In this document: positions 37,501-50,758 of the stretch, piece after piece | Position numbering within the stretch: the first letter of the stretch is position 1 | Layout: each line of letters starts with the position of its first letter | Source: Drosophila miranda | Taxonomy: Eukaryota > Arthropoda > Insecta > Diptera > Drosophilidae | Assembly: GCF_003369915.1 (NCBI RefSeq) | Contig: NC_046676.1 | Span: forward strand, 12,196,001 to 12,260,000 | Direction of reading: 5' to 3' | Length of the DNA: 64,000 nucleotides | Position numbers and translations under genes: made by a program | The notes under the pieces: generated by a model | Database searches by the model: none | What the model was told of the DNA's origin: nothing | The model's input: the letters and a program-made list of their open reading frames with translations, nothing else

Positions 37501-40500
37501 TTCAGCTCGGTGTCCGCCAAGTGCTGTTTCTATGGAATGTTCAAAACTCAGCTAACCAAAAACTATAGCTACCATTGAAACGTATGGAAAATAATTTAAA
37601 ATAATGTAATCTTCTTTCTGCTTAAAGTTAAAGCATTGGCTCAGGAGTCGTTTTAGTCTCATGTTTTGTTAAATCTGACCTGGGGCCTCGGCCCCGCCTT
37701 CAATGTGTTTTCAGTTTGTTTGCTGTGCCAGCGGCTGCCTTTGAACATGTCCTTGACCGTGTACCGGTGTCCATGGACATGTTCCTGCCCCCATATCCAA
37801 GCCCATCGCGATGACATCGTTGGCTGTGATTGGATGTGGAAGTCGTTTGTTTAAGGTTTCCCTTTGAACATCATCTGCTTGGCCATTTGTATATTTTCAT
37901 GACCGCCTGACAGCCGCCGCACACACCTGTTGCTGTACGAAAATTAATGTTTGGGGCCCACAGGTGGCCTTAAGGTCAGGGTTATGCATACTCGCACATA
38001 TCTGGCTCCCCTTTTCCCCATTTCCGGTGGGAGCACTTGCTGCCCAAAGTTCTCGTTGTAGTTCCCATCATAATCATCCTGTTTTACCGCCCCACAACAA
38101 TCTGAGCGGCGTGTCAACGTAAATGAGCTCTAAATGAAAATGACAGATTTTTATTACGCATACGCCACGTTGTCTTCGAGGCAGCCATAACATATAATGG
38201 GACATCATTTTGTAGGGTAAACACGAAATTGGCTATCGTGGTGTTTTGTTTTTCTCTTTTCTGTTCTCGAATGAAAACAAATTCAAATGATTAAATAAAT
38301 TATCTAGCATTTTTCTCAGACAAACGACACTCAGCGTCTCAGGAATTTGTATAGAGAAAATGTTTTTAAATATTTGTGAGACCCATGATGAAATCCGCTT
38401 GTTGGGGCAGATCAACAATCAACATATACTATATATATTTTATAGGATTTTAGTTGATCTTTGGGGAAAATCACTCGACAAGTGTCTTAGATTTTCCATA
38501 TGTTTGCCATAATTTATCGTGGAATTAATATGAAAAAAATATTCATTTGCGTGCTGAAAAGATCCCCTGGACTTTGTTTGTCTATCTAATGTTCAATAAA
38601 TCGATGATAATATGCTTGCCATAAGGAAGGTGGAGCCAGGGGCTGGAGGAGACAGCCAGAACGTGGCAAATCTGTTGTGGAATTTATTTTTGTGAAAGAT
38701 TTTCCAAATCGTTGCACAAAACCGAGCTCAAGGGCAGATTATGGGGCTTAATGTTTTCTCTGTCTTTTCCAGTCTCCCCCAATCTCCCCCTTGCTGCCGC
38801 CAATGTCGTCCTCTTTCCTTTTGGCTGGAGAAATGGCTGTCTGTTTAGTTTAAACTTCACGTCTCTTACGATGATTATGACACATACATATGCGGGTGGG
38901 TGGGTGTATCTGCTGTCTCTCTCTATCTCTGTATTGCCACCTTTGGCGGCTGTTTAGCCCCAGTGCCATACATTGGGGGCCGCTCAATCGCCTCTTATTC
39001 TCAATTTAGATTCAAATCAACGCAAAGTCGAGGAGAGTCGAGCGGCAGAGCCTCCGGGCGCAGATGTTTACACAAAAATTCACTTCATTTAGCTAATGCT
39101 GTCATTCCTCCGCCTCCGCCGCATCCATTCCCCTGCATTCCGCTTTGATGTGTGACTGCCTCTGTGCCCCATTGTGCCACATCATAATTAACTATCGAAG
39201 GAATGTCCTGTGGCATTCGACTATATACTGTATAGCATTCTATGTACATATGTCTCTCTGGGAGCGCCAGTTGGGCCTCAAAATAAATTGAGGGAATTTA
39301 CGATTTTCCTTTGTCCTTAAGCTGGTGGTCCTCCCCCTCTGGCTCCACTCTCTAATTGGCCTGCATTTGATTTCACATACTCGTTCCGGGCTTTGTTCGA
39401 TTTTGTTCGGGAATCCGGGAATTGGTTTTTCTGCTGCTGGGATTGGCTTTTCTTTTTGTAGATCTGGCAGTTAAGTGAGCTGTTAAGTGAGGGAAATTGA
39501 CTTGAATATAATTAAAAGAGGGGAAAAGAGGATATTTATTACCGAGTAGGCTGCGATACGGTTAATTTTTTCCAGCCATTACCTCTTCACGATGCCAACC
39601 CAACTCCTTAATGCCCGAATGAAACCTTATATCTTCCTTCTGCCATTCCTGTGCTTCTGTTTCGATGGAAATTTGGGACCCAGACAGTTGAAACTATTTT
39701 CAAAGGAAGGGATTTCGATCTGAAGAGTTCAGCAAACAGAGCTGTGCCCGAAATGTACCAGTGCAGTGGAAATTGGGTAATTGACAAATGACTGCAAAGT
39801 TGTGCCAACAGTGAATGTATTTGCATTTGACCAAGTTTGTCCGTGGGTTTCGGTTGCGGTTTGGGTTTCGTTTTGAGTTTCGGCACGGCTCGGACTGCTG
39901 GAAGCCCTTTAAGTGTATGCATAAATATTTTCGTTAGTTCTGTCTAGTGTGCGGAGTGCTTGGGGCACCGGAAATGTGCTCCACTTGACTCCCATACAGT
40001 ACAGTACCATCCACACAACTCCACTGCCATCTAGTCCACGCTCCAGCACCAATTGTCACTGGCAGTGGGCTCTGTCACGTTCTGCCCGGTCCCTGTCCTC
40101 TCTCCTGGCCAAACATTGTTGGTTCAAAGGAACAGAACACGAGGCTTGTCGTGTTCTACGCGCCCCCAGTCGGTTGCCGGGGGTCGACAGTGTCAACTAC
40201 AACAAATTTTTGGGGCTAAGTGGTGGGGTACCTGGTGGCGCGACCTGGCCAGACCGGGCTCAACCTTTTGTCATGGCGGAGCCCCTTCGCTCTGGGCTCT
40301 ACCCCTCCTCCTTCTCCTCCTGCTCATCCTGGTCCTAGTCTGCTTTTGTTCATCCCATCCCCTTCTCCCGCTGCACTGCATCCCACAACTCTTCTCTTGA
40401 CAGTTTTCAGGTACAGCCAACAGCCGGGAAGAGGCTTTTAAGCCTTGTCTCCTGGTGGTCCTCCTTCTGGTCGTTGCAGATTTTAATTGAATTAAGAATT

Positions 40501-43500
40501 TTCGTTGGATGCATCACAAAGGCAATCTGGCCAATCCATTTCGCTCGAAAGCCTTGAAGCTACTCCAACTACATTTCCACCGACTTCCAAAACTCGAATA
40601 GAATTTTCTGGGAATTTGATTTGCCTTAGGAGCACAGGAGCATTCCTCCCCCCCCCTTGTCTGGTCTGCTATACATACATACATATAGAGGGTGCATGCT
40701 AGAGTGTGCGTGGGGGAGGCGTGGTCAAACAGTCGCGTGTCAGCCGGGCCCAGACACCACGAGACATTTTAGTTTAATTGGCAAACAGGAAAACAATTGC
40801 AGGGACAGATAGATAGAGAGAGAGCGGGAGCTGTAGGGTCGGAAAAATCAGTGAATTGAAAACCAAGTGCCGCCCTGCAGTAAAAGCATTTTCCCCATTT
40901 CCATTTCCATTTCCATTTACAATGCTGTGGTTCTTGTGGGTGGAATGGAGTGTTGTTAGAGGGGATTCCCATTGTCTGTCTGTGGCATGTCCTCTCCTGA
41001 TTAGGCACCAGATCGCTGGGGAATTGCTGTGGCGATTTGTATCGCTCCTCCCCCGATTGCCAGCAATGACTGGTTCCCTTTGTCCGATTTTTTGCTTATT
41101 TTTGCTGATTGCCAGTGGAAAGCCATTTGATATTATCTGATTTGGTCTTGCCATAATGGTTCGAGCGCGAAATGTCATACGCCGTTGTATATTTTTACTG
41201 GGAATTGCAGATGGCATTGTTATGGTAATGAGCATTTAAATTTAATCACTACCTTCATTATTTTTTCAGAAATTAGCAAGAAACTTCTTAAATATTTCTT
41301 AAGGGCTCCCTATTAATTCTTCGCCTTTGGATTTTGGGGAATTTATGTACCTAAATGTGTTCCCCTCTTTTGAAAGATCATCGAAGGGTGACTTTTGATT
41401 AAATTGTTCTTAGTTTTATAGGTTTGCTCTGCATTTTTGAGATCCATTTATCCTTTGTTACATTCCCCGAATTGATTGTTATTTACCCATTTCCCGCAGA
41501 GAACCCAACGAATGCTTTATGGCACCCTAAAGAATTCGCTCTCAAATAATCCATTGCCAAAACGAGGCCGTTTCGCGCGGGGACCCGACCCATCGGGGAA
41601 TACGGATACAGTGCCATAAACGTTAGGAGGCTGACGACTTACCAGCACTGCATATTTAATGCCCAGGCATTGGGCAATGCGAGAGATCCCGGTCCCGGCT
41701 ACTGGGGCGAATGAGTGATTTCTGCTCCTTTTACGATGAGTAGCGAGAAAGAAGCGATTTCGAATGATTATCCATCCCCCATCCACATGATAATGAAAGG
41801 AAATGGAATTGGGAATTGGGCCGCCAAAGGTGGGGTTACAGTAAACAAATCGGGGAAAGTGCCAAGGCACACGAGACCCGCGGGCGATGAAGGAATTACT
41901 CCTTTAAGGGCCTGCGGTTCATACATCATGTTCTGTAGTATCTTTATGGGTCACGACACTGCAATTAGGCGATTAAACTAATCAAAACATACCTTTCTTT
42001 CCCCAGTCAACACCTCCACCGGCGTCCTTGTCCTTTAATGAGCCGCAAATGGCAACGTCCTCGCTTTTTGGTCAATATTATGGGAACATCCATCCGAGCA
42101 ATCGCAAAACAATAAACCCCACAATTAGAAGAGTTTATGCTCTCGCGATATGGCTCTGACGTCGGGGAACTTATGTATTTGATCGATAATTTGTATAAAA
42201 AAAGGGCGGCACACTTTTTATATATGTATGTAGATACCAGACTAGATACAATATCTATCCATATATACTTCGATAATGAGATAATTTTTGCACTTGTTCA
42301 CTTTCTTTCTCTCATATGCATGTATTTTGTTGGTTATTTATAGAACACACAGTACTAATTCTTTAAGATATTTTCCACTGGTTGTATTTTGAATTTATTA
42401 ACGGGTCTGCAAACATGTATAAGGGTTTTTCTATAGTTAAATTTTCTACTTGTTTTTTTTTGGTGGGGAGGGGGGTTTTCCAAAATCTAACGTTTTCCAA
42501 AAACCAAATTCTCGTCAAACTCTTGCCGTTTCGCGGAAATGTGGCGCTGTTTTCCCGTCCGATCCGTGCCAGAGCAGAGCCGTCGAGTGTTTGATTCGAT
42601 TCGAATCGTGTCGGCGTAATGTTTTCCTTTCGGCTTTCGTTGCGGTGCTTTCGCCTGTGACGACACGGAAAAGCTCTGCAACGTCACTGAGAGCTTTTAC
42701 GTGCACTTTGCTCTCTCTCTCTCTCTGGCCTGCTTTCTGGCCATTTGATTTGTTTGTATTTTTTCTTTACGACTTTGCCTTGTTTATCTTTAGTGTCTCT
42801 CCCTATCCTCCCCCTCCCCCCCGTTGTGTGTTTGTTGAGTTCATTTCCTTTCGTTTCGTTTCCCACTGCCCAGCCTCAATGGAGCAGAAAAAGGCAAGAG
42901 AGAGAGAGCGAGAGAGATAGAGAGAGGGTGGGAGGGCGTTTTGTGGGAGGCAATAGAAGGCGCTTTGGGGATTGCATTCCGTTTTTGTGCCTTGTAACAG
43001 ATGTACCCTATTTCCAAAGAGTTAGTTATTTTAGTTGTGCTCCAAAGTTCTGAACAGGATCAAAAGTGTCTATTAATAAATAGCTATCTGTAAATCTGTG
43101 TGGAAATATCCTACAAAGTCCTTTAATTTGGCACAGAATCTTCCTTTTCCAGGCAGTCGGCTTAGATTTATAGATTTCCTAAATCTGCCTTAGAAAAGTC
43201 GGTAAAACTCAAATATTTATGAGAAAAACTTGTAGATAGCCTTTTTTTTTGGGGTTTCATCGAATCACTATATCATTAGCTCTGACTAGAAGGGGTATTA
43301 AATGCTCCCTTACCCAAAGTTATCCTCCCTCTCTGTGTTTTTCTGTTTCCTTTGTTTCGCTGCTGTTTCACTCTCCCTCTCTCCCTCTCTCTTGGTCTTT
43401 TGTGTTTTGTTGTTTATGGTAGTGTTTCCCCATTCCGTTCTCATTGTCCGTTCTATATGACCCGATTTTATGAGCCCCACTGCTGACAGCAGCCGCCCAC

Positions 43501-46500
43501 AATATCTAGAACTTGTGACGAGCATCATTTTGGCATTTTATTAATGTGTCGATCCGTTCAAATGAATGGAGGGTTTTACCCATTGCTCATGTGCTATGTG
43601 GCCACTAAGTATGTATATTCGAAAGTGAATCTATCTGCAAGATATGCGCATCTTCTGCTGATGAATGGTTTTGCATTGAGTGTGCTTATTATTCACATGA
43701 GAAGATTGCAACTGAGTGTGAACACTGGGGGGGAAAATAATCTCAAGAAAATTCTCTTTGAATTCAAAACCTCCTCCTCTCGGTTCTAGTAGGTGCCACA
43801 CGAAAGGTGTCCGCTCAAGAGACACATCTGGAGACGGATCCTCACATACTACATTATGTACTTTATAGTTCTTGATTTTTCGAATGGTTTGGCAGGGAAT
43901 TGCGATTCCAGAACCATTTAAAGACTAAAAAACATTCAAAAGGAGTCTATTAGATAGTTATATGCATTCCATTAGCTCATTTCAGCTGACCTCTGACCTA
44001 TTTTCGTTTTAACTAGTTTCTTTGCACCTTTAACAGTCTCCTTCCTCATTTCGATTGGTAATTACATCAATGGCCAAGCCCATTTGGCAAATGCAACGCG
44101 CAACAGCAACTCGTGATTTTGCAACAACTGCAAAATGCAATTAATCTTCGGTCCCCCCGAAAAACTGTCGGGGTCCGCAAACAATCCCTCGCTCAATGCA
44201 AACAACCCCCCCACGTCATGGGACATGGCCCAAACGTAACGTAACGCTTTCAAAATACACGGTTTTTTCCCCTCTTCGGTGACGCTACAATATGCCAAGT
44301 TTTATGATGATGGAACGAGCAGCGGGAGAGAGTGACAGCGTCGGAGCATCACGAATGTTGGGGTCGACTACCAGATGCCCAGCACTAGGACCTACAGCGC
44401 GCATATCCTTAGCCTCCTCTAGGTCTGTTGGTCTCCAATGTTCAGCTTATTGCATTTTGGTGGATCACTTGCCGAGTATAAGGGCCTCAAAAGAGAGGGT
44501 GCAAAAGTCAGAAGCGTATGGGCCCGAAGTATCCTTGACTAAGTCAAATGCTGTCTGGGACTTGAAGTGTTTTGTGGCTGTTGTTGCTGTTGCTCCTTCT
44601 GCCGTTCGTCCTGTATCTAATCAGCATTTGTGTGTCAGTTTCTTTGTGTGTCTGTGTGTGGCATATTATCATAAGCAATGATTTATTTATAGAAGCAAAC
44701 CAGGTGACGGCACACAGATACTCTCGCATACACACACACACAAAGATTGGCGTTGTCCTCGCTCAAGTTCGGTTCTGCTGTCAATTGATTTGCTTGACCC
44801 ACATGGGGCTCGGGCCACGGGCAAAAAAAAACTTAAATTTGGATAGACAGCGGCGCACCCACTCACCGCTTACCTTTCACCGCTCACCTTTCACCGCCCA
44901 GCGTCCCCCACCCTGGTGCGGTTTGCCGCCTTTTCACCAATCCGATCAATATTTGGCAGAAGGAAAAAGGGGGAAACCACTGGGGTAGCCCGCCAAAAAG
45001 GTTTTTCCGCCGACTTAAAGCTCTGTTTCAGTTTTTTTTGGGCGCTAAGCTTTTGCCCAATTGTTGCTGCTGTCTGCAAGGCAGGCCAAAAGGACCCTCA
45101 GGTGTTGCTCAATTAAAAGGAAATTCATTTGCACGGATTTCAGCACAAATGAAATTTATGTAAATTAATTTTGAAAAACTTTTTAATTAAGCAAAAAATG
45201 TGTTGGATCGAGTGGCGTACAATTTTTGGTGGCCACCGGCCCAGGGAATCCAAGCTGCCGCCCTAATCTGTCTAATCTATGCAAATGAAATGCGGACACC
45301 TGTCCGCCCAGGAGGATGGGAGGGCCTTCGCTTTCTTCAACTGCCGGCTGCGGTGTTCCTGGTTTCCTTTGAGTCTCTTTTCACGCCGCAAACGCTTAAT
45401 TACAGGCGGCCTGGGGGCTTAGGAAAGATACTCTAGTTCCACTAAGGGGCCCGTATAAGTGGAGGAGGCTACGCCTACTAAGACTACGTATACTGCTAAT
45501 GATATTCATGAGTTTGTTTTCCCTACATTCACTACCAAATGAATGTGGTTTTAAAGGCAGATACATACATGCTCGTATATGGGATATTGGTTGGATTATG
45601 TGGAGCAGAAGGTTTTGCCTAAGAACCTGGTCGGAATATTTAGAGCTACGACTATTTACGATATCCCTCAGCAAATCGGCTTATTAGAACTCAGGATTGA
45701 TGGAATGGTGTAAGTCCTTAAGAAATTCTTAGCCAAATTAAATCTGCCACTCTTTAAACGTTGGAGCCTCGCCGTCTGCACTGCCATCTGTCTATATCCT
45801 TTAACTCTTTCAATTTCTATGACCCAAAACTGAACAAACATCAACTGGCGCAAGCCAAATCCCTCCATGGCACCACTCGACGCGTTTCGTGGAGCCGAGA
45901 GTGGAAGATAAATTGAGGCTGTAAAAGCAAAACACTTTGCACACAGCCATTGGCCAGAGCAGTGCCAGGGAAAGAGGCCACTTTATCATAAACTCGACTC
46001 AACAGGTTCCTACGGTTCCCCCTCTCAGGCATCCCGCGTTGAGTCATTTCCCCTTTCAGCCAGTGTCTGTGCTGCCATAAAAGTGCTCTGTGCTCTGATT
46101 GAATAAAAATTTCATTAAACGCACATTTTCTAGCAGCTTGAAGGCGTTGGCAAGACGCCCCCTCGGCGAGGACTCTCTCTGCGATCCTGGCATCTCTTGG
46201 AGGAGAGGAAGAGGAAGCCTGGCCTTGCCTTAGGCAGGATTTTGCTTTGTTGCCGTTTATTTTAATTGCCGGCATTAGACGTTCGTTGATAGGCCATGAA
46301 AAAGCCGTTGGCTTTTGGTGTGAGCGCAAAAGTCCACAGAGACAAAATGGCGAGACGGATACCCATACTCCGATTCCCCTACTCCCTCCTTTGGGGCAGG
46401 AAGTACACCCTTCGGAATCCATCAAGCAAAATATAGCCCCCCGATCAGCCAGAGGTATTGCCGGATTCGTTTCGGCCTTAGGATTTCTCGCGTTTTTGTT

Positions 46501-47300
46501 TCAGCCGCTTCGTCGGCTTCATTTCCGTTGCGAAGAAGTGGACCAAGGGGGCGGGGACTAAAGAGGGCGTAGAGTGGAGAAGTGTAGGTGGAAGAGCCAG
46601 ACGTTGTCATTCTGTTTTTGCGGTTGCTTATTCGGTTGTTAAATGGTTTTTACGACGCTTTCTTCGTTGCCGAAAATTTTCGCTTTGCGGTTAACTTTTC
46701 CTCCCTCGCCTGCCACCCCATTCGCACCACACCACCCCGTGAAAATTTTCAGCAATTTCCAACCGACTGCGTTAAGCTCCTCGAGTGTTTGGGTAATTTC
46801 ACAGATTTATGCAACTTTCTAGAGGCGGAAAAAGGAATTAAGCAGGAGCTGAGTGGCGATGATGATTATGAAGTGAGTTTGCTTTGACCTGAACGGGGTT
46901 CCATTCGTGTTTCAAGTTTCGGGGCTTAACCGTTTGCCGTTTAACGATTTTTATGGCCATAGAGCTACCTCCTATCGCCCCCAGATCGCTTGTTGTAATT
47001 TGTTGTTGCTGTCATCAACAACACAGGGAGCCTTGTCGCCCAAGTCGGCCCATATTAGCACAGACGAATTTTGGGCTATTATTCCGATTACTATATAATG
47101 AATACAATACAAGGATAAAAATACGATAAATGCTCCGGCCTTATCTGATAATACATGCGAATGTATCCGCAACTAATAGCTTTCATACAATATAAGCAAG
47201 GAAATGCTGAAAATGTGCACTGCATTTATCGTTTTGCCCAGGTTATTTTACACAGCTCAGAAAATCGGAATTTGAACTTCGCGCCTATAATTAATAATGT
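34600..47300. other. Large non-coding region right of the RGK gene
   Basis: No exon could be supported on either strand. Visible are a CAG/CGG-type run (36690-36722), a (CCATTT)n hexamer run (about 40896-40918), CT-rich tracts near 42711-42728 and 43370-43392, and many short T-rich stretches. It is probably 5' intron or intergenic regulatory DNA between the RGK gene and a rightward gene. Confidence 0.5.
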
Positions 47301-47317
47301 ATACTACATTTTACAGT

Positions 47318-47395
47318 GACGCTCCATCTGTGTAGAGCTTCCCTAAACTGCTGCTAGAGGGCGGCACTCTAGGAATTATTGGCGCCATCTACTGC
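47318..47395. promoter_or_regulatory. Cluster of CTCF-like insulator sites
   Basis: Within 80 bp are three matches to the Drosophila CTCF core (AGRKGGCGC-like). The - strand of 47381-47395 reads GCAGTAGATGGCGCC, a strong match. The + strand at 47351-47369 reads CTGCTAGAGGGCGGCACTC, a good match. The - strand of 47318-47337 contains ACAGATGGAGCGTC, a weaker match. The cluster lies between the RGK gene and the leader-like region at 48 kb, where an insulator would be plausible. Binding itself is inference. Confidence 0.5.
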
Positions 47396-47939
47396 TTTAA
47401 AAGCGAAGCTACATAGCCGCAAATGTATAATTTCTTTGAATTTGTTCAGTCAAAACAAAATCTTCTGCGGCGGCTGAAAATAATGCTTGCAAAATTAGGG
47501 AGTGTATGGCAGTGTTTCTTAATGTCATGGCTGCAGTTAGCTTTTTTGTGCAAACAAATGCACCATGGCAACACTCCCACACAGACACCCACACACCGAC
47601 AATCACTCGGATAATTGTCTGGTCGGTAGCAGCTAATTTCGTCTGGACAGAGCAACGGCAGCGGTAAAGAGAGCTGGCGGCGACAGGTAAACAGCGCTCA
47701 CCCTGCTCTCCCAACCAACTTCCTCGCTCTTTTACTCTCCCAACTCTCCCAGTTTTTTTCTCTCCCTCTCTTTTTGACTACACTACTCTCTTTAACTATA
47801 GAGCGCGTCACAGGTAAAATTCAAACGGTGCTTTGTAACGTATTTCTGGTCAATTACCAAGGCACAATTGCGCAGGTGCAAAAGAGACGTCTGCTACATG
47901 CCGCTGCCAGAAAGAGACCGCCATACATACGCTGTACAG

Positions 47940-48396
47940 ATTGACGCGATCGTGGCCCAAAGCGAAGCCATGGCCAGAGTCGGTGTCTCAGTTGCTCACG
48001 CGGCTTCTTACCTGTCGACCGACGTTTTTTCCGAAGAATAATCCGAGTGCGCGCGTTTGTTCCAGGTGTATCTCTCCGTGTGTGTGTGTGTGCGTACCCT
48101 CTCTTCTACGCGCGCGTTTCTTAGTGTGTGTGTGTGTGTATTCAATTAATTACAAAAGCAAAAAAAAGAAGCAGCTCTGGGAATTGAATGAAAGAAAGGC
48201 AAAACCCCCGTTGAAAAAGAGTGTATGCAAAATAGTAGTTGCGTGATACAAAAGGCCATCAAAAGAGGGAGCAACAAAAGAGGCAGCATGAAAGGTGATT
48301 AATTCACTTAAAAGTGCAATTAAACAGCAGCACCAGCAGCAACTTCAAGCAGCAACAACAGCTAAAATCATTGGAGCAGCGCAAGGTGCAGACAAG
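47940..48396 (+). other. Candidate 5' leader exon of a rightward gene
   Basis: The sequence has the look of a fly 5' UTR on the + strand: A-rich, with CAGCAG/CAACAA runs, short upstream ATGs that stop quickly, and a sound donor (GACAAG|GTGAGG) at 48396/48397. Similar A-rich CAA-repeat sequence continues to about 50.1 kb (for example 48996-49020 and 49122-49140), suggesting alternative leaders. The likely downstream partner is the coding exon at 59689-59749. The exon start is not defined. Confidence 0.35.
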
Positions 48397-50723
48397 GTGA
48401 GGGCGAACTTGAAGTTTTTTTTTCGGGAAAATTATTCAACAACGAAAATATTTAATGAACGCGTGTGTATGTGCTTGGGTATTGCTCTCTCTGTGTGTGT
48501 GTGTGTGTGTGAAATAAATGCACAACAACAGAAATTGCACTTGAAAAACCATGACAAGAAGAGAAAGAGGAGTTGTGGCGGAGAAGGTGAAAGAAGAGGC
48601 AGAAAGTGATGATGATGATGGGGAAGAGGAAAAAAATCAGTACAAAACGGTATAAACGTGATTCTTTTTCCACACGCCATTACCCAAGCGACCCCGCCTG
48701 CTCCGCCGCCTGTCTTTGGCTCTGTGGGAATTTTCTTGGGAAGAGACAGAAGAGCCGGAGGAAGGAGGTGGGGCAGGAGAAGGAGCAGCAGCAGCAGGAG
48801 AACTGGCAACCTGGTCTCCAATTTGATGCTGCAACTGTACACGCTGTGCAGCACTCAGTGCTCTAGACTCTCTTGCCCACACCCCACTGTTCTCTCTGAA
48901 GTGCTCTTCCCTCCCAACCTCCCTCTCCCATCCTCTCTGACTTCTGCTCTGATCCATTGGCGACATTTTTGGTTGGGAGCGTTGCCTGCCACAGCAATAA
49001 CAACAACAACAACAACAACCAGAGCTTGCCTGAAATGAAGCGTGGACTCGATCGGCAGCAGCAGCATAAAAAAAAACGCAAATCTGGCGCAATTGAGCGC
49101 GAATGAATGCCAAAACCAGAAAAACAAGCAACAACAACTACCAGAGAGAGGGAGAGAGAGAGAGAGAGACAGTCACTGGCAAAGAGAGAAACAACAACAA
49201 CCACAGCGCATAGATTGCCGGCCTCAAGTTACGACGTCGTCGACGATGCTGCCCCAAACTTGGCTTTCGATGCTGCTGATCATCATCCAACTTCATGATG
49301 ATGATCGTTATTATGGTCTTTTCACTGAATGAGCCACATTCCGGTTTAGCATTTCAACAATCCCGAACACACAAAAGCATCCCCAAAAACCCACACACAG
49401 ACGACAGACAGCAGCGCACACAGCTCTCCCCAGTGGTCATTCCCCACTCCATTCCGCCTTCCCCCACCCCTCGCACACTCCATTTCCAATTGAAAAGCCA
49501 GTCGGCAACTGTCTGTGTCTCCTCTCTACCTCTCCCTCTCCCTCTCTAACTATCGCGCTTAAACATGTTCGGTCCCGCACCCCCACTCCTCGCCCTTCCT
49601 TCAACCTTGCTGTAAAAAAGCAACATGGCAAGTTTTTGTTGCTGTAAATGCAAACCTGTGACGTTGCTGTTGTTGTTGTTGTTGGTGCCTGCATTCCAGC
49701 GATCGCTGCTGCTGCCGCCGCTGCTTCGGTTTGCGTTGGCAGCACCTGGAATGCACCCATAGTCAGCCTATCTCTCTCTCTCTCTTGTTCTCTCTTTTGG
49801 GTTTCTGTTGCTTTTGTTTGTTTAGAAATTCCAAGAGAGGCACACAACGAAAACGAAAAGTGTGAAAAGTGAAGCCACCAAAGCGGACAAACGACGAACT
49901 TTGAGCCCAGCCTGAAAGAGTGTATGTGTGAGATTGTGTGTGTGTGTGGTTCTCCTTTCCCTTTACTTAAGCCTCTGCTGCCATCTCTCTCTCTTCCTCC
50001 ATCTCTGTCCTTCTCGGTGGCGCTTGGACCCCCGAAAAAAAGAAGGAGTAAGGCTGAGGGGGAAACCTGCACGTTTTTTACATGTAATGTGAGGTCAGTA
50101 ACACTTTTGTTTCAAACATTTATCACTCTCCGTTTTGGTGCGAGTGAGTGCGTGTGCACCGTTTATGACGTCAAAAGCGGCGCTTGGAGAGTGAGAGAGA
50201 GAGAGAGGCACGTTTAATGAACTCTCGAGTTGATTGACAGGCAATTTAGTCGTATTGTTGGGGCTTTGAGAGAATGAAATTAGTGGATCCCACACGTGTG
50301 TGGACCCCTACTTTAAGGTATAGAAATTCTTTAACTCTTCATATTTCTCTTCTGGAAACTTCGAAAGGAACTCATTTCTTTTTTGGATATTGGAATTCGT
50401 CTTCTACAATTTCTCACAGCTTTTAATGAAAAATTTAACAAAATAATTGCCTTTCCAAGTTTCTTTCAAAACATCTGCATCCGTCGGCACATGCTGAGGC
50501 TTCAATCCTTCGTGGAAATGGAAATTTCACACTGGAAAATCCAACTAAAACGAAACTCTGTTGTGTGCGAGGCGTGGCACGTGCAACCGCCCACAATTTG
50601 AGTTTTAAAAACATGTCTCTGGCCGCCAGAAACGAATGTTGACAAACCTTTTTTTCCAACTTTTTTTCTGAATTTGTTTGGCATTTCACTGAAGCGGCAC
50701 CGAAAGAGATGGGGAGGCAGAAA

Positions 50724-50758
<35 letters not shown>
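50724..50758. repeat. Poly-G tract of 35 bases
   Basis: An uninterrupted run of 35 G. Its exact length is likely to be unreliable in any assembly. Confidence 0.9.

Noticed and set aside
46588..46887. 99-codon + frame with some regular composition
   Set aside because: No motif, no splice sites of quality and T-rich codons. Not distinguishable from chance.
48480..48520. Short tandem GT arrays considered as a CRISPR-like array
   Set aside because: They are eukaryotic dinucleotide repeats without spacers. No CRISPR array is present in the window.
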